This document shows positions 20,891 through 33,645 of a stretch of 64,000 nt of DNA, piece after piece. Position 1 is the first letter of the stretch; each line of letters begins with the position of its first letter. Under the pieces are notes generated by a model. It was not told the origin of the DNA and made no database searches. It worked only from the letters and a program-made list of their open reading frames with translations. The translations under genes were made by a program, and so were the position numbers. This stretch comes from Mycolicibacillus koreensis (GTDB lineage Bacteria > Actinomycetota > Actinomycetes > Mycobacteriales > Mycobacteriaceae), in NCBI RefSeq assembly GCF_002104795.1, contig NZ_NCXO01000001.1, positions 1-64,000 of the forward strand, in the 5' to 3' direction.

Positions 20891-22840
20891 GTGCCTGACC
20901 CCGCGACCTACCGGCCGGCCCCCGGGACGATCCCGGTCGATCCCGGTGTCTACCGGTTCTTGGATCCGCACGGTCGCGTCATCTACGTCGGCAAAGCCAA
21001 GAACCTGCGCAGCAGACTGACGTCGTACTTCGCCGACCTCGCCGGGTTGCACCCCCGGACCCGGCAGATGGTGACCACCGCCGCGCGCGTCGAATGGACG
21101 GTGGTGGCCACCGAAGTCGAGGCGCTGCAACTGGAATACAACTGGATCAAGGAATACGATCCGCGCTTCAACGTGCGTTACCGCGACGACAAGACCTACC
21201 CGGTGCTCGCGGTGACGCTGGGCGAGGAATACCCACGCCTGATGGTCTACCGGGGGCCGCGCCGTAAAGGGGTGCGCTACTTCGGCCCGTACTCGCACGC
21301 CTGGGCGATCCGCGAAACCCTCGACCTGCTCACCCGGGTCTTCCCTGCGCGCACCTGTTCGGCGGGGGTGTTCAAACGTCACCGTCAGATCGGCCGGCCG
21401 TGCCTGCTCGGCTACATCGACAAATGTGCTGCGCCGTGCGTGGACCGTGTCTCCGCTGAGGAGCACCGACGGATCGTGGAGGACTTCTGCGACTTTCTGT
21501 CCGGCAAGACCGACCGGTTCGCCCGCCAACTCGAACAGCAGATGAACGCTGCAGCAGAGGAACTCGATTTCGAGCGGGCTGCGCGGCTGCGTGACGATCT
21601 GGCCGCGCTGCGTCGTGCGATGGAAAAGCAGGCCGTGGTGCTCGGCGACGGGACCGACGCCGACGTGATGGCGTTCGCCGACGACGACCTTGAGGCGGCG
21701 GTTCAGGTCTTCCACGTGCGCGGTGGACGGGTCCGCGGCCAGCGCGGCTGGGTGATCGAAAAGTCCGGTGACCCCGGAGATTCCGGCCAGCCACGGTTGG
21801 TGGAACAGTTCTTGACCCAGTTCTACGGAGATCAGGCCGAGCTCGACGGCGCCGCCGACGAGGCGACCAATCCGGTGCCGCGGGAGGTCCTGGTGCCATG
21901 CCTGCCGCCGGCTGCTCCGGAGGTGGCGGCGTGGCTGTCCGGCCTGCGCGGTTCACGGGTTCGGCTGCGCGTCCCGCAGCGCGGTGACAAGCGGGCGCTG
22001 GCCGAGACCGTGCAGCGCAACGCCGCGGAGGCCCTTCAACAGCACAAACTGCGCCGGGCGGGGGATTTCACGGCCAGATCGGCCGCACTGCAAGGAATCC
22101 AAGACGCTCTGGGGCTCGCCGAGGCGCCGCTGCGCATCGAATGCATCGATGTGAGCCATGTGCAGGGCACCGACGTGGTGGCCTCCCTGGTTGTGTTCGA
22201 GGACGGACTGCCGCGTCGATCGGACTACCGCCGGTTCGCCATTCGTGAGGCAGCTGGGCAGGGCCACTCCGACGACGTCGCCTCGATCGCCGAGGTCACC
22301 CGACGCCGGTTCGTGCGCCATCTGCAGGATCAGGCCGATATGGTTGCCCCGGAAGGCAAATCGCGTCGGTTCGCCTACCCACCGAACCTGTTCGTCGTCG
22401 ACGGCGGGGCTCCGCAGGTCAACGCCGCCGCCGCGGTGCTCGACGAGTTGGGGGTCACCGATGTGGCGGTGATCGGGCTCGCCAAACGACTCGAGGAGGT
22501 GTGGGTGCCCGCCGAGCCCGACCCGGTCATCCTGCCGCGCCGCAGCGAGGGCCTCTACCTGCTGCAGCGGGTGCGTGACGAGGCGCACCGGTTCGCCATC
22601 GCCTACCACCGCAGTAAGCGGTCGAAACGGATGACCGCCTCGGCCCTGGATTCGGTGCGCGGACTGGGGGAGACCCGACGGCGGGCGCTGGTGAACCACT
22701 TCGGCTCGGTGGCCGCGATCAAGAAGGCCACCGTGCAGGAGATTACCGCCGTGCCCGGCATCGGCGCCACGACCGCCGAGGCGGTCCTGGACGCGTTGAC
22801 CGACACCGAGTCGCAGAACCGGGAGGTGACCGAGGCGTGA
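20891..22840 (+). CDS. uvrC: UvrABC excinuclease subunit C
   Basis: Makes both incisions flanking DNA damage in nucleotide excision repair, with UvrA and UvrB. It has 649 residues. The GIY-YIG nuclease domain begins at [19 protein letters not shown] near 18-36. A Cys cluster lies near 157-187. The UvrB-interacting UVR motif has [16 protein letters not shown] near 225. The C-terminal RNase H-like nuclease has [14 protein letters not shown] near 420 and PNLFVVDGG near 500, followed by helix-hairpin-helix motifs at 580-635. Base usage here and in rapZ looks less GC-extreme at third positions than in the flanking genes. It overlaps rapZ by 4 bp. Confidence 0.96.
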   Translation: MPDPATYRPAPGTIPVDPGVYRFLDPHGRVIYVGKAKNLRSRLTSYFADLAGLHPRTRQMVTTAARVEWTVVATEVEALQLEYNWIKEYDPRFNVRYRDDKTYPVLAVTLGEEYPRLMVYRGPRRKGVRYFGPYSHAWAIRETLDLLTRVFPARTCSAGVFKRHRQIGRPCLLGYIDKCAAPCVDRVSAEEHRRIVEDFCDFLSGKTDRFARQLEQQMNAAAEELDFERAARLRDDLAALRRAMEKQAVVLGDGTDADVMAFADDDLEAAVQVFHVRGGRVRGQRGWVIEKSGDPGDSGQPRLVEQFLTQFYGDQAELDGAADEATNPVPREVLVPCLPPAAPEVAAWLSGLRGSRVRLRVPQRGDKRALAETVQRNAAEALQQHKLRRAGDFTARSAALQGIQDALGLAEAPLRIECIDVSHVQGTDVVASLVVFEDGLPRRSDYRRFAIREAAGQGHSDDVASIAEVTRRRFVRHLQDQADMVAPEGKSRRFAYPPNLFVVDGGAPQVNAAAAVLDELGVTDVAVIGLAKRLEEVWVPAEPDPVILPRRSEGLYLLQRVRDEAHRFAIAYHRSKRSKRMTASALDSVRGLGETRRRALVNHFGSVAAIKKATVQEITAVPGIGATTAEAVLDALTDTESQNREVTEA

Positions 22841-23730
22841 ACGAGATCGCTGCAGGCAGCACAGGATCCGACATCGATGTGGTGTTGGTGACCGGTCTGT
22901 CGGGCGCAGGTCGGGGAACCGCAGCGAAGGTGCTGGAGGATCTCGGCTGGTACGTGGCCGACAACCTGCCGCCGGAGCTCATCACCCGCATGGTCGACCT
23001 GGGTCTGGACGCCGGGTCGCGGATCACCCAGCTGGCCGTGGTGATGGACGTCCGGTCGCGCGGGTTCACCGGCGACTTGGACTGGGTGCGTACCGATCTG
23101 GCCACCCGCGGTATCACTCCGCGGGTGCTGTTCATGGATGCCGCCGATGACATGCTGGTGCGCCGCTACGAGCACAACCGGCGCAGCCACCCCCTGCAGG
23201 GCACGCAGACGCTGACCGAGGGGATCGCCGCGGAGCGCCGTCTTCTGGAGCCGATCCGGGCGGCCGCCGACCTGCTCATCGACACCTCGACGATGTCGGT
23301 GCGGGAACTGCGCGAGGCCATCGAGAACGCGTTCGGTGGGGAGACGGTCGCCCACACCAGCATCACGCTGGAATCGTTCGGCTTCAAATACGGGCTTCCG
23401 ATGGACGCCGACATGGTGATGGACGTGCGCTTTCTGCCCAACCCGCACTGGGTCGATGAGCTGCGCCGCCACACCGGCCAGAACCCGGCGGTGCGCGACT
23501 ACGTGTTGCGCCAACCGGGTGCAAGCGGATTCCTCGAGACGTACCATCGGTTGCTGTCGCTGGTCGTCGAGGGCTACCGGCGGGAGGGAAAGCGTTACAT
23601 GACGGTCGCGATCGGCTGCACCGGCGGTAAACACCGCAGTGTGGCGATCGCCGAGGAGTTGGCACGGATGCTTGAACCCGACGACGGGCTCTCGGTGCGG
23701 GTGCTTCACCGGGACCTGGGCCGGGAATGA
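22837..23730 (+). CDS. rapZ: RapZ-like nucleotide-binding protein
   Basis: This 297-residue protein of the RapZ/YvcJ family (Rv1421) controls amino-sugar metabolism through RNA decay in E. coli; its mycobacterial role is not settled. The N-terminal P-loop region reads [20 protein letters not shown] (about residues 13-32). The usual Walker A Lys-Ser is replaced by Arg-Gly, as I recall for M. tuberculosis Rv1421 also. Other family motifs are [29 protein letters not shown] near 190, and [18 protein letters not shown] near 265. GTG 22837 overlaps uvrC and its stop overlaps the yvcK start, both by 4 bp. Confidence 0.93.
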   Translation: MNEIAAGSTGSDIDVVLVTGLSGAGRGTAAKVLEDLGWYVADNLPPELITRMVDLGLDAGSRITQLAVVMDVRSRGFTGDLDWVRTDLATRGITPRVLFMDAADDMLVRRYEHNRRSHPLQGTQTLTEGIAAERRLLEPIRAAADLLIDTSTMSVRELREAIENAFGGETVAHTSITLESFGFKYGLPMDADMVMDVRFLPNPHWVDELRRHTGQNPAVRDYVLRQPGASGFLETYHRLLSLVVEGYRREGKRYMTVAIGCTGGKHRSVAIAEELARMLEPDDGLSVRVLHRDLGRE

Positions 23731-24785
23731 CACCGCCGCCCCCGATGACCGACCATCGCATCGTCGCCCTCGGCGGTGGCCACGGTCTCTACGCGACCCT
23801 GTCCGCCGCGCGCAGGCTGAGTCCGCACGTCACCGCCGTGGTCACCGTCGCCGATGACGGTGGCTCGTCGGGCCGGCTGCGCAGCGAGATCGACATCGTC
23901 CCGCCCGGTGATCTGCGGATGGCGCTGGCCGCGTTGGCCTCCGACAGCAGGCAGGGCCGGCTGTGGGCGACGCTGATCCAACACCGCTTCGGTGGCAGCG
24001 GCGCGCTGGCCGGCCACCCGATCGGCAACCTGATGCTGGCCGGTCTCTCCGAGGTGCTCGGCGACCCGGTGGCCGCCCTCGACGAGCTCGGCCGCATCCT
24101 CGGGGTCAAGGGCCGGGTGCTGCCGATGTGCCCGGTGGCCCTGCAGATCGAGGCCGACGTCTCCGGCCTGGAGTCCGATCCGCGGGTGCCGCGGGTCATC
24201 CGCGGGCAGGTGGCGGTGGCCACCACCCCCGGCAAGGTGCGCCGGGTGCGGCTGCTGCCCGACGATCCGCCGGCCACCCGCCAGGCGGTCGACGCGATCA
24301 TGGACGCCGATCTGGTGGTGCTCGGCCCCGGTTCCTGGTTCACCAGTGTCATCCCGCACGTGCTGGTGCCGGGGCTGGCCGCGGCCCTGCAGGCCACCTC
24401 CGCGCGTCGGGCCCTGGTGCTCAACCTGGTGGCCGAGCCGGGGGAGACCGCCGGGTTCTCCACCGAACGGCACCTGCACGTGCTCGCCCAGCACGCGCCC
24501 GGGTTCACCGTGCACGACATCGTCGTGGACGCCCAGGGGGTCGCCGGCCAGCGGGAACGCGACCAGTTGCGCCGCGCGGCCACCCTGCTCGGCGCCGAGG
24601 TCCAGTTTGCCGATGTGGCCCGACCTGGTACACCTTTACATGACCCAGCGAAGTTGGCTGCCGCGCTCGACGCGGTGCGGACGCGCGGCGCCGGTGCCGC
24701 CGCGAAGACCGCCCCGGTGCGGGTCGAACAGCAACCACAGCGTGCCGGTGTGGAGGGACGGGGAGGTGACGACGGGTGGCGATGA
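23727..24785 (+). CDS. yvcK: YvcK/CuvA gluconeogenesis and cell-wall factor
   Basis: CofD-like Rossmann-fold protein required for growth on gluconeogenic substrates and for cell-shape maintenance; the mycobacterial homologue (CuvA, Rv1422) localises to growth sites and binds UDP-sugars in relatives. It has 352 residues. Motifs: [10 protein letters not shown] at 12-21, [13 protein letters not shown] near 40, [14 protein letters not shown] near 92, [14 protein letters not shown] near 195. The last 25 residues, after TRGAGAAAK, are hydrophilic and variable. It overlaps rapZ (4 bp) and whiA (10 bp), so rapZ-yvcK-whiA is tightly coupled. Confidence 0.93.
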   Translation: MTPPPPMTDHRIVALGGGHGLYATLSAARRLSPHVTAVVTVADDGGSSGRLRSEIDIVPPGDLRMALAALASDSRQGRLWATLIQHRFGGSGALAGHPIGNLMLAGLSEVLGDPVAALDELGRILGVKGRVLPMCPVALQIEADVSGLESDPRVPRVIRGQVAVATTPGKVRRVRLLPDDPPATRQAVDAIMDADLVVLGPGSWFTSVIPHVLVPGLAAALQATSARRALVLNLVAEPGETAGFSTERHLHVLAQHAPGFTVHDIVVDAQGVAGQRERDQLRRAATLLGAEVQFADVARPGTPLHDPAKLAAALDAVRTRGAGAAAKTAPVRVEQQPQRAGVEGRGGDDGWR

Positions 24786-25755
24786 CCGCAGAGGTCAAAG
24801 ATGAGCTGAGCCGTCTCCCGGTCACCTCGGTCACTGCCCGACGCGCCGAGGTCGCCGCCCTGCTGCGTTTCGCCGGCGGCCTGCACATCGTGTCCGGCCG
24901 GGTGATCGTCGAAGCCGAACTGGACCTGGGGATCACCGCGCGCCGGTTGCGCAAGGACATCTTCGACCTGTACGGCTACACCGCCACGGTGCGGGTGCTC
25001 ACCGGCACCGGGATCCGCAAGAACACCCGCTACGTGCTGCAGGTCTCCGCCGACGGGGAGGCGCTGGCGCGCCAGACCGGGCTGCTGGACCTGCGCGGAC
25101 GCCCGGTGCGCGGGCTGCCCGCCCAGGTGGTCGGCGGCAGCGTCGGGGATGCCGAGGCGGCCTGGCGGGGCGCCTTTTTGGCCCACGGCTCGCTGACCGA
25201 GCCCGGCCGCTCCTCGGCGCTGGAGGTCAGCTGTCCCGGCCCGGAGGCGGCCCTGGCCCTGGTCGGTGCGGCCCGGCGCCTCGGGGTGTCGGCCAAGGCC
25301 CGGGAGGTGCGCGGCGCGGACCGGGTGGTGGTGCGCGACGGCGAAGCGATCGGCACCCTGCTGACCCGGATGGGCGCCCAGGACACCCGGCTGATCTGGG
25401 AGGAACGCCGGATGCGCCGGGAGGTGCGCGCCACCGCCAACCGGCTGGCCAACTTCGACGACGCCAACCTGCGGCGCTCGGCGCGCGCCGCGGTCGCCGC
25501 CGCCGCCCGGGTGGAGCGGGCGCTGGCGATCCTCGGCGACACCGTGCCGTCGCATCTGGCCGAGGCCGGCAAGCTGCGGGTCGAGCACCGGCAGGCCTCG
25601 CTGGAGGAACTCGGCCGGCTGGCCGACCCGCCGATGACCAAGGACGCCGTCGCCGGGCGGATCCGGCGGCTGCTGTCGATGGCCGACCGCAAGGCCAAAC
25701 AGGACGGGGTTCCCGACACCGAGTCGGCGGTCACCCCCGACCTGCTCGACGAGGC

Positions 25756-25759
<4 letters not shown>
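24776..25759 (+). CDS. whiA: Sporulation/cell-division regulator WhiA
   Basis: DNA-binding protein that in Streptomyces co-activates division genes with WhiB; WhmA/WhiA in mycobacteria is thought to act similarly at septation. Its 327 residues contain a LAGLIDADG-homing-endonuclease-like N-terminal domain (about 1-210, including [16 protein letters not shown] and [17 protein letters not shown]) that has lost nuclease residues, and a C-terminal helix-turn-helix (235-310) with [20 protein letters not shown]. The start is GTG 24776 with GGGAGG upstream; ATG 24782 is also possible. Its end overlaps the VOC gene by 4 bp. Confidence 0.95.
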
Positions 25760-27263
<1,504 letters not shown>

Positions 27264-27276
27264 CGGCGGGCACGTC

Positions 27277-28521
27277 GTGGCCGACACCGCGATCAAGTCT
27301 CTCGCCGACCTGCTGGCCGAGGGGGTGGCCGGGCGCGGGGTGCTGGTGCGCTCCGATTTGAACGTCCCGCTGGACGCCGACGGGGCCATCACCGATTCCG
27401 GGCGCATCGACGCCTCGGTGCCCACCCTGTCCGCGCTGGTCGACGCCGGCGCCAAAGTGGTGGTCACCGCGCACCTGGGCCGGCCCGACGGCCGCCCGGA
27501 CCCGGCGTTGTCCCTGGCGCCGGTGGCCGCCGCCCTGGCCGAGCGCCTCGGCCGACACGTGCAGCTGGCCACCGATGTGGTCGGCACCGACGCGCTGGCC
27601 CGCGCGGAGGGACTCACCGACGGCGATGTGCTGCTGCTGGAGAACATCCGCTTCGACCCGCGCGAGACCAGCAAAGACGACGCGCAGCGCCTGGCGCTGG
27701 CCCGTGAACTCGCCGAGCTGGTGGCCGCCCCCGACGGCAGCGCCGGGGCGTTCGTCTCCGACGGGTTCGGGGTGGTGCACCGCAAGCAGGCCTCGGTCTA
27801 CGACGTGGCCACCCTGCTGCCCTCCTACGCGGGGCGCCTGGTGGCCGCCGAGGTGGCCGTGCTGACTCAGCTGACCGAATCCACCGAGCGGCCCTACGCG
27901 GTGGTGCTGGGCGGTTCGAAGGTCTCCGACAAGCTGGCGGTCATCGAGTCGCTGGCCGACAAGGCCGACAGCCTGGTGATCGGCGGCGGCATGTGCTTCA
28001 CGTTCCTGGCCGCCCAGGGACTGTCGGTGGGCACCTCGCTGGTGCAGCCGGAGATGGTCGACACCTGCAAGCGGCTGCTGGAGACCTACCACGACGTGAT
28101 CCGGCTGCCGGTCGACGTGGTGGTCGCCGAGCGGTTCGCCGCCGACGCCGAGCCGCAGACCGTCCCCGCCGACGCGATCCCCGGCGACCGCATGGGCCTG
28201 GACATCGGGCCCGGCTCGGTGGAGCGGTTCACCGCGTTGCTGTCGAACGCGAAAACCGTGTTCTGGAACGGCCCGATGGGCGTGTTCGAGTTCCCGGCGT
28301 TCGCCGCCGGCACCCGCGGGGTGGCCGAGGCGATCGCCGCAGCCACCGCCAAAGGCGGGTTCTCGGTGGTCGGCGGAGGCGACTCCGCGGCCGCGGTGCG
28401 CGCCCTGGGCCTGCCCGACGACGGTTTCTCCCACATCTCCACCGGCGGCGGGGCGTCGCTGGAATATCTGGAGGGCAAAACCCTGCCCGGCCTCGACGTG
28501 CTGCGCAGCACGGGACAGTAA
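27277..28521 (+). CDS. pgk: Phosphoglycerate kinase
   Basis: Transfers phosphate from 1,3-bisphosphoglycerate to ADP. Its 414 residues include the N-domain signature [12 protein letters not shown] near residue 22, the substrate-binding [11 protein letters not shown] near 66, the [13 protein letters not shown] region near 165, the C-domain nucleotide site [14 protein letters not shown] near 208, and the hinge/ATP loop [13 protein letters not shown] near 363. GTG start 13 bp after gap; tpiA begins 9 bp after it. Confidence 0.97.
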   Translation: MADTAIKSLADLLAEGVAGRGVLVRSDLNVPLDADGAITDSGRIDASVPTLSALVDAGAKVVVTAHLGRPDGRPDPALSLAPVAAALAERLGRHVQLATDVVGTDALARAEGLTDGDVLLLENIRFDPRETSKDDAQRLALARELAELVAAPDGSAGAFVSDGFGVVHRKQASVYDVATLLPSYAGRLVAAEVAVLTQLTESTERPYAVVLGGSKVSDKLAVIESLADKADSLVIGGGMCFTFLAAQGLSVGTSLVQPEMVDTCKRLLETYHDVIRLPVDVVVAERFAADAEPQTVPADAIPGDRMGLDIGPGSVERFTALLSNAKTVFWNGPMGVFEFPAFAAGTRGVAEAIAAATAKGGFSVVGGGDSAAAVRALGLPDDGFSHISTGGGASLEYLEGKTLPGLDVLRSTGQ

Positions 28522-28530
28522 AGGACAGCC

Positions 28531-29316
28531 ATGAGCCGCAAACCGCTGATCGCCGGCAACTGGAAGATGAACCTCAACCACTTCGAGGCGATCGCGCTGG
28601 TGCAGAAGATCGCGTTCTCCCTGCCGGAGAAGTACTTCGCCCACGTCGATGTCACGGTGCTGCCGCCGTTCACCGACCTGCGCAGCGTGCAGACCCTCAT
28701 CGACGGGGACAAACTGCAGCTGACCTACGGCGCCCAGGACCTGTCGGCGCACGACTCCGGGGCCTACACCGGCGAGATCAGCGGGGCGTTTTTGGCCAAG
28801 CTGGGTTGCAGCTACGTCGTGGTCGGGCACTCCGAGCGGCGCACCTACCACGGCGAGGACGACGCGCTGGTCGCGGCGAAGGCGGCGGCGGCGCTCAAAC
28901 ACGAACTGACCCCGATCGTCTGCGTCGGGGAGGGCCTGGAGATCCGGGAGGCCGGCGACCACGTCGAGTACTGCGTGCAGCAGGTGCGTGGCTCGCTGGC
29001 GGGGCTGTCCGCCGAGCAGATCGACGCCAGCGTCATCGCCTACGAGCCGGTCTGGGCGATCGGCACCGGACGGGTGGCCGGGGCCGCCGACGCCCAGGAG
29101 GTGTGCGCCGCGATCCGTGCGGAGGTGGCGCAGTTGGCCACTCCGGCGGTCGCCGAGACGGTGCGGGTGCTCTACGGCGGGTCGGTCAACGCCAAGAACA
29201 TCGGAGAGCTGATCGGGTGCGACGACGTCGACGGCGCCCTGGTCGGCGGTGCCTCCCTGGACGGGGAGCAGTTCGCCACGCTGTCGGCGATCGCCGCCGG
29301 CGGGCCGCTGCCGTGA
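28531..29316 (+). CDS. tpiA: Triosephosphate isomerase
   Basis: Interconverts dihydroxyacetone phosphate and glyceraldehyde 3-phosphate. It is a 261-residue TIM barrel with the N-terminal [13 protein letters not shown] (Lys of NWKMN), the catalytic His in VVGHSERR near 100, the catalytic Glu in [12 protein letters not shown] near 170, and the phosphate loop [11 protein letters not shown] near 215. It is the last glycolytic gene of the cluster; secG follows 34 bp downstream behind its own leaderless promoter. Confidence 0.97.
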   Translation: MSRKPLIAGNWKMNLNHFEAIALVQKIAFSLPEKYFAHVDVTVLPPFTDLRSVQTLIDGDKLQLTYGAQDLSAHDSGAYTGEISGAFLAKLGCSYVVVGHSERRTYHGEDDALVAAKAAAALKHELTPIVCVGEGLEIREAGDHVEYCVQQVRGSLAGLSAEQIDASVIAYEPVWAIGTGRVAGAADAQEVCAAIRAEVAQLATPAVAETVRVLYGGSVNAKNIGELIGCDDVDGALVGGASLDGEQFATLSAIAAGGPLP

Positions 29317-29338
29317 CGGCCGGGCGACGGCCGTGCGA

Positions 29339-29350
29339 TAGGGTGAGCCC
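29339..29350 (+). promoter_or_regulatory. Leaderless promoter for secG
   Basis: TAGGGT at 29339-29344 fits TANNNT and sits 6 nt before ATG 29351. Confidence 0.5.
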
Positions 29351-29584
29351 ATGATTTTGACCCTGAAGATCATCTTGGTGATCACCAGCATCCTGGTGAT
29401 GCTGCTGGTGCTGCTGCACCGCGCCAAGGGTGGGGGACTGTCGACACTGTTCGGCGGGGGTGTGCAGTCCAGCCTCTCGGGGTCGACCGTGGTGGAGAAG
29501 AACCTCGACCGGGTGACGCTGTTCGTCACCGGCATCTGGGTGGTGTCGATCGTCGGCGTGGGTCTGCTGATCAAATACGCCTGA
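29351..29584 (+). CDS. secG: Preprotein translocase subunit SecG
   Basis: This 77-residue two-helix membrane protein is the accessory subunit of the SecYEG channel. First helix: about residues 4-22 (LKIILVITSILVMLLVLL). The cytoplasmic loop has the family motif HRAKGGGLSTLFGGG, and the second helix (about 53-73) ends the protein. It is placed after tpiA as in M. tuberculosis (Rv1440). No upstream Shine-Dalgarno sequence, consistent with leaderless translation. Confidence 0.93.
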   Translation: MILTLKIILVITSILVMLLVLLHRAKGGGLSTLFGGGVQSSLSGSTVVEKNLDRVTLFVTGIWVVSIVGVGLLIKYA

Positions 29585-29617
29585 CCCGGCGACCCCGGAG
29601 CACCGATACTGGGGCCT

Positions 29618-32491
29618 ATGGCCGAACCGTCCGACACCGTCCCGTCTGACACCGTCCCGTCCGACAACATCCCGTCCGACACCGCGTTGAGTCCCATCGG
29701 CGCGGTTCAGCGAACCCGGGTGGGCCGCGACGCCACCGAGCCGATGCGCGACGACATCCGCCTGCTCGGCGCGATCCTGGGCGACACGATCCGCGACCAG
29801 CACGGCGACGAGGTGTTCGCGCTGGTCGAACGGGCCCGGGTGGAGTCGTTTCGGGTGCGCCGCTCCGAGATCGACCGGGCGGACCTGGCGGCGATGTTCG
29901 CCGGGCTCGACACCGCCGCGGCGATCCCGGTGATCCGGGCGTTCAGCCATTTCGCGTTGCTGGCCAACGTCGCCGAGGACATCCACCGGGAACGGCGCCG
30001 GGCCGTGCACGTCGCCGCCGGCGACCCGCCCCCCGATTCCAGCCTGGAGGCCACCTACGCCAAGCTGGACCGGCTGCGCGCCGCCGGCGAGCTGGACACC
30101 CCGGCGGTCACCGCGGCGCTGGCCGGCGCCCTGGTCGGCCCGGTCATCACCGCCCATCCCACCGAGACCCGCCGCCGCAGCGTGTTCACCACCCAGCACC
30201 GCATCACCGTGCTGATGCGGCTGCGTGCGGCCGGGCACACCACCACCGACGACGGCCGTGACATCGAACTGCAGCTGCGCCAAGCGATCCTGCTGCTGTG
30301 GCAGACCGCGCTGACCCGGTTGACCCGCCCGCAGCTCACCGATGAGATCAAGATGGGTCTGCGCTACTACCCGGCGGCGTTCTTCGAGGTGGTGCCGCGG
30401 CTCAACGCGGAGCTGCGCGCCGCGCTGCGGCAGCGTTGGCCCGACCCGGAACTGCTGGCCGAGCCGATCCTGCGGATGGGCTCATGGATCGGCGGGGACC
30501 GTGACGGCAACCCGAACGTGACCGCCGAGGTGGTCCGCTACGCCACCGGCAGCGCCGCCTTCACCGTGCTCAGCCACTACCTCGGTGAGCTGCGGGAGCT
30601 GGGCCGGGAGTTGTCGCTGTCGGGGCGGCTGGTCGCCGTCAGCCCGGCGCTGAGCGCACTGGCCGGCGCGACGGCATCCGAATCCGGCGACGACGAACCG
30701 TACCGGCAGGTGATCGATTTGATCCGGGCACGGCTGTCGGCGACGGCGACCGGTCTGCTGGACCGCGACCCGCCGGATCTGCTGGTTTTGGACGTGCCGG
30801 CCTACCGCACCGCCGCGGAACTGCGCGCCGACCTCGACACCGTCGACGCGTCGCTGCGCGGCCACGGCAGCAGCGTGCTCGCCGACGACCGGTTGGCGCG
30901 GCTACGCGAAGCGGTGCACGCGTTCGGGTTCCACCTGAGCGGTTTGGATCTGCGGCAGAACTCCGACGTGCACGAGGACGTGGTCGCCGAGCTGATGGCG
31001 TGGGCGGGGGTGCATCCGGACTACGCCGGGCTCGGCGAGGACGAGCGGGTGGCACTGTTGGCCGCCGAGCTGGCAACCCGCCGCCCGCTGTTGCGTCCCG
31101 GGGCGGTGCTCTCCGAGGTCGCCACCCGCGAGCTCGGCGTGCTCACCGAGGCCGCCCGCGCGGTCGCGGCGTTCGGGCCGCGGGCGGTGCCCAACTACGT
31201 GATCTCGATGTGCCGATCGGTCTCGGACATGCTGGAGGCGGCGGTCCTGCTCAAGGAGGTCGGCCTGCTCGACGGATCGGGGGTCGCCGGACCGGAGGTG
31301 GTCAACCCGGTCGGGGTGGTGCCGCTGTTCGAAACCATCGACGACCTGCACCGCGGTGCGCGGATCCTCACCGACGCCCTCGCGCTGCCCGGCTACCGGG
31401 CGCTGGTCGCCGCGCACGGCGACACCCAGGAGGTCATGCTCGGCTACTCCGACTCCAACAAGGACGGCGGGTACCTGGCGGCGAACTGGGCGCTCTACCG
31501 CGCCGAGCAGGCGCTGGTCGACGCCGCGCGGGCCACCGGGATCCGGCTGCGGCTCTTCCACGGGCGCGGCGGCACCGTCGGGCGCGGCGGTGGCCCCAGC
31601 TATGAGGCGATCCTGGCCCAGCCGCCCGGCGCGGTGTCCGGGTCGTTGCGGCTCACCGAGCAGGGGGAGGTGATCGCCGCGAAATACGCCGAGCCGCGCG
31701 CCGCGCACCGCAACCTGGAGGCGCTGCTGGCCGCCACCTTGGAGTCGACGCTGCTGGATGTGGAGGGCCTCGGCGCCGACGCCGAGGCCGCCTACGCGGT
31801 GCTCGACGACCTGGCGGAGCGCGCCGAGGCCGCCTACGCGGCGCTGGTGCACGACACCCCCGGCTTCGTCGACTATTTCACCGAGTCCACCCCGGTCACC
31901 GAGATCGGGGAGCTCAACATCGGCAGCCGGCCCACCAGCCGAAAACCCACCGCCGCGATCGAGGATCTGCGCGCCATCCCGTGGGTGCTGTCCTGGAGCC
32001 AGTGCCGGGTGATGCTGCCCGGCTGGTACGGGGTGGGCTCGGCGATCGAGGGGTGGCTCGATGCCGGGCCGCAGAGCCGCGCAGACCGGCTGGCGGTGCT
32101 GCGCGACCTCTACCGGCGGTGGCCGTTTTTCACCACGGTGCTGTCGAACATGGCCCAGGTGCTGGCCAAAACCGATCTCGGGCTGGCCGACCGCTACGCC
32201 GACCTGGTCGAGGACCCCGCGTTGCGGGCCACGGTGTTCGGGCACATCGCCGACGAGCACGCCCGCACCATCGCCATGCACCAGCAGGTGACCGGCGAAC
32301 AGAACCTGCTCGCCGACAACCCGGGGCTGGCCCGATCGGTGTTCAACCGGTTCCCGTACCTGGAGCCGCTGAACCACCTACAGGTGGAGTTGCTGCGCCG
32401 CTACCGCGCCGGCGACGACGACGAGCAGGTGCGCCGCGGCATCCTGCTGACGATGAACGGTCTGGCCAGCGCGCTGCGCAACAGCGGCTGA
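29618..32491 (+). CDS. ppc: Phosphoenolpyruvate carboxylase
   Basis: Anaplerotic enzyme fixing bicarbonate onto PEP to form oxaloacetate. Its 957 residues have both PROSITE signatures: [13 protein letters not shown] near residue 175 (catalytic His) and [19 protein letters not shown] near 606 (catalytic Lys). The mobile loop [15 protein letters not shown] near 645 and the Gln-Gly-Glu [11 protein letters not shown] are present. The C terminus ends RNSG, close to the usual QNTG allosteric end. The N-terminal 24 residues carry four PSDTV-like repeats; ATG 29744 (MRDDIRLLG) is an alternative start that would remove them. M. tuberculosis lacks ppc, while M. leprae has one between secG and pgl, by memory. 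Confidence 0.95.
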   Translation: MAEPSDTVPSDTVPSDNIPSDTALSPIGAVQRTRVGRDATEPMRDDIRLLGAILGDTIRDQHGDEVFALVERARVESFRVRRSEIDRADLAAMFAGLDTAAAIPVIRAFSHFALLANVAEDIHRERRRAVHVAAGDPPPDSSLEATYAKLDRLRAAGELDTPAVTAALAGALVGPVITAHPTETRRRSVFTTQHRITVLMRLRAAGHTTTDDGRDIELQLRQAILLLWQTALTRLTRPQLTDEIKMGLRYYPAAFFEVVPRLNAELRAALRQRWPDPELLAEPILRMGSWIGGDRDGNPNVTAEVVRYATGSAAFTVLSHYLGELRELGRELSLSGRLVAVSPALSALAGATASESGDDEPYRQVIDLIRARLSATATGLLDRDPPDLLVLDVPAYRTAAELRADLDTVDASLRGHGSSVLADDRLARLREAVHAFGFHLSGLDLRQNSDVHEDVVAELMAWAGVHPDYAGLGEDERVALLAAELATRRPLLRPGAVLSEVATRELGVLTEAARAVAAFGPRAVPNYVISMCRSVSDMLEAAVLLKEVGLLDGSGVAGPEVVNPVGVVPLFETIDDLHRGARILTDALALPGYRALVAAHGDTQEVMLGYSDSNKDGGYLAANWALYRAEQALVDAARATGIRLRLFHGRGGTVGRGGGPSYEAILAQPPGAVSGSLRLTEQGEVIAAKYAEPRAAHRNLEALLAATLESTLLDVEGLGADAEAAYAVLDDLAERAEAAYAALVHDTPGFVDYFTESTPVTEIGELNIGSRPTSRKPTAAIEDLRAIPWVLSWSQCRVMLPGWYGVGSAIEGWLDAGPQSRADRLAVLRDLYRRWPFFTTVLSNMAQVLAKTDLGLADRYADLVEDPALRATVFGHIADEHARTIAMHQQVTGEQNLLADNPGLARSVFNRFPYLEPLNHLQVELLRRYRAGDDDEQVRRGILLTMNGLASALRNSG
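29627..29686 (+). repeat. Four 15-bp tandem repeats in the 5' end of ppc
   Basis: Four in-frame 15-bp units (29627-29641, 29642-29656, 29657-29671, 29672-29686) encode [15 protein letters not shown] and PSDTA. Units differ by one to four bases. They precede the conserved enzyme and may expand or contract without breaking the frame. Confidence 0.85.
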
Positions 32492-32519
32492 CCGGTCCGC
32501 GCGGGTCGCTCAAGGTCGC

Positions 32520-32897
32520 TTAGCGTCGCGTCCAGCCGAACACGGTGTTGACCGCGCCGCGCACCGCCGACTCGGCCATCGCCAGGGGTGAACCCACCGC
32601 CCCGCGAAGGTCTTTGAGCCCCAGCATGTACTCCACCCGCTCGGCGATCGCCTCCAACCGGTCGACCACCCCGCCCAGCGAGGTGGTGACCTCGTCGAGA
32701 CTGGCCAACGTGCGATCGAGGTGGTCGAGGGTCCGGTTGAGCGCCACCATCGACGTGTCCAGCCCCTCGATGGTGCCGCTGAGCCCGGAGAGCACCTCAT
32801 CGACCTGGCCGACGGTGACGTCGGCGTTCATCGCGGCCTGGGCCAGCGTCTTGATGCGTCCCCGAACCGGGGTGTCGCGGTCGGATCGGTCTACCAT
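32520..32897 (-). CDS. Conserved hypothetical protein downstream of pgl (Rv1444c-like)
   Basis: This 125-residue protein has a long predicted amphipathic/coiled-coil region (about 30-95) with heptad-like Leu/Val spacing, as in LDHLDRTLASLDEVTTSLGG and VVDRLEAIAERVEYMLGL, and a short C-terminal tail GAVNTVFGWTRR. No catalytic motif. It corresponds by position to Rv1444c, the last gene of the pentose phosphate operon, 7 bp after pgl. ATG 32897 is chosen because the reading frame upstream is non-conserved and antisense-like. It converges on ppc with a 28-bp gap. Confidence 0.7.
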   Translation of the reverse strand: MVDRSDRDTPVRGRIKTLAQAAMNADVTVGQVDEVLSGLSGTIEGLDTSMVALNRTLDHLDRTLASLDEVTTSLGGVVDRLEAIAERVEYMLGLKDLRGAVGSPLAMAESAVRGAVNTVFGWTRR

Positions 32898-32904
32898 GGG
32901 TTCA

Positions 32905-33645
32905 TTATGGCCGCTGCGGCAGCGCCGCGGCGGCTTCTGCGTCAAGTAACCACACGGTGTGTTCGCTGCCGATCGCCCCGGCCGCCGGGATCTCGCCCGC
33001 ATCGGCCCCGCCGACCGCGGCGGCGACCGCCTCGGCCTTCGCCGCCCCCGACACCACCAGCCACACCTGCCGGGCGCGGCGCACCGCCGGCAGCGTCAAC
33101 GTGATCCGCCGCGGCGGCGGCTTGGGGGAGTCGGGCACCCCGACCACCAGTCGGGTCGTCTCGGCGATGGCCGCGGTGTGCGGGAACAGCGAGTTGATGT
33201 GGCCTTCGGCGCCCATCCCCAACAGGTGCACGTCGAAGTCGTCGACCGCGGCGATCACCCGGTCGTAGGCCGCCGCCGCGGCGTCGAGGTCGTCGCCGGT
33301 GTCCGGGTCGTCGCTGGCGGCCATCGCGTGCACGTTGCCCGCCGGGATGCCCACCCGGTCCAGCAGCGCCTCACCGGCCTGTTTGGCGTTGCGCTCGGCG
33401 TCGTCGGCCGGAACGAACCGATCATCGCCGAAGAACACCTGCACCCGCGTCCAGTCGATCGCCGCGGGATGGGCGGCGACGTGGCGCAACAGTCCGATTC
33501 CGGTGCCCCCGCCGGTGAGCACGATGCGCGCTCGCCCGCGGGTGGACAGTGCCGCCTCGATCGCGCCCACCAGGCGGTCCCCGGCCGCGGCGACCAGCGT
33601 CGCGGTGTCGGGGTAGGTGTGCACGGTGGTCTGCGGGGTGCTCAT
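32905..33645 (-). CDS. pgl: 6-phosphogluconolactonase
   Basis: Hydrolyses 6-phosphogluconolactone, second step of the oxidative pentose phosphate pathway (DevB in M. tuberculosis). Its 246 residues show the family motifs [15 protein letters not shown] near 42, [17 protein letters not shown] near 70 and [15 protein letters not shown] near 140, the last including the catalytic His. ATG 33645 overlaps the opcA stop by 4 bp, which excludes the longer upstream frame. Confidence 0.95.
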   Translation of the reverse strand: MSTPQTTVHTYPDTATLVAAAGDRLVGAIEAALSTRGRARIVLTGGGTGIGLLRHVAAHPAAIDWTRVQVFFGDDRFVPADDAERNAKQAGEALLDRVGIPAGNVHAMAASDDPDTGDDLDAAAAAYDRVIAAVDDFDVHLLGMGAEGHINSLFPHTAAIAETTRLVVGVPDSPKPPPRRITLTLPAVRRARQVWLVVSGAAKAEAVAAAVGGADAGEIPAAGAIGSEHTVWLLDAEAAAALPQRP

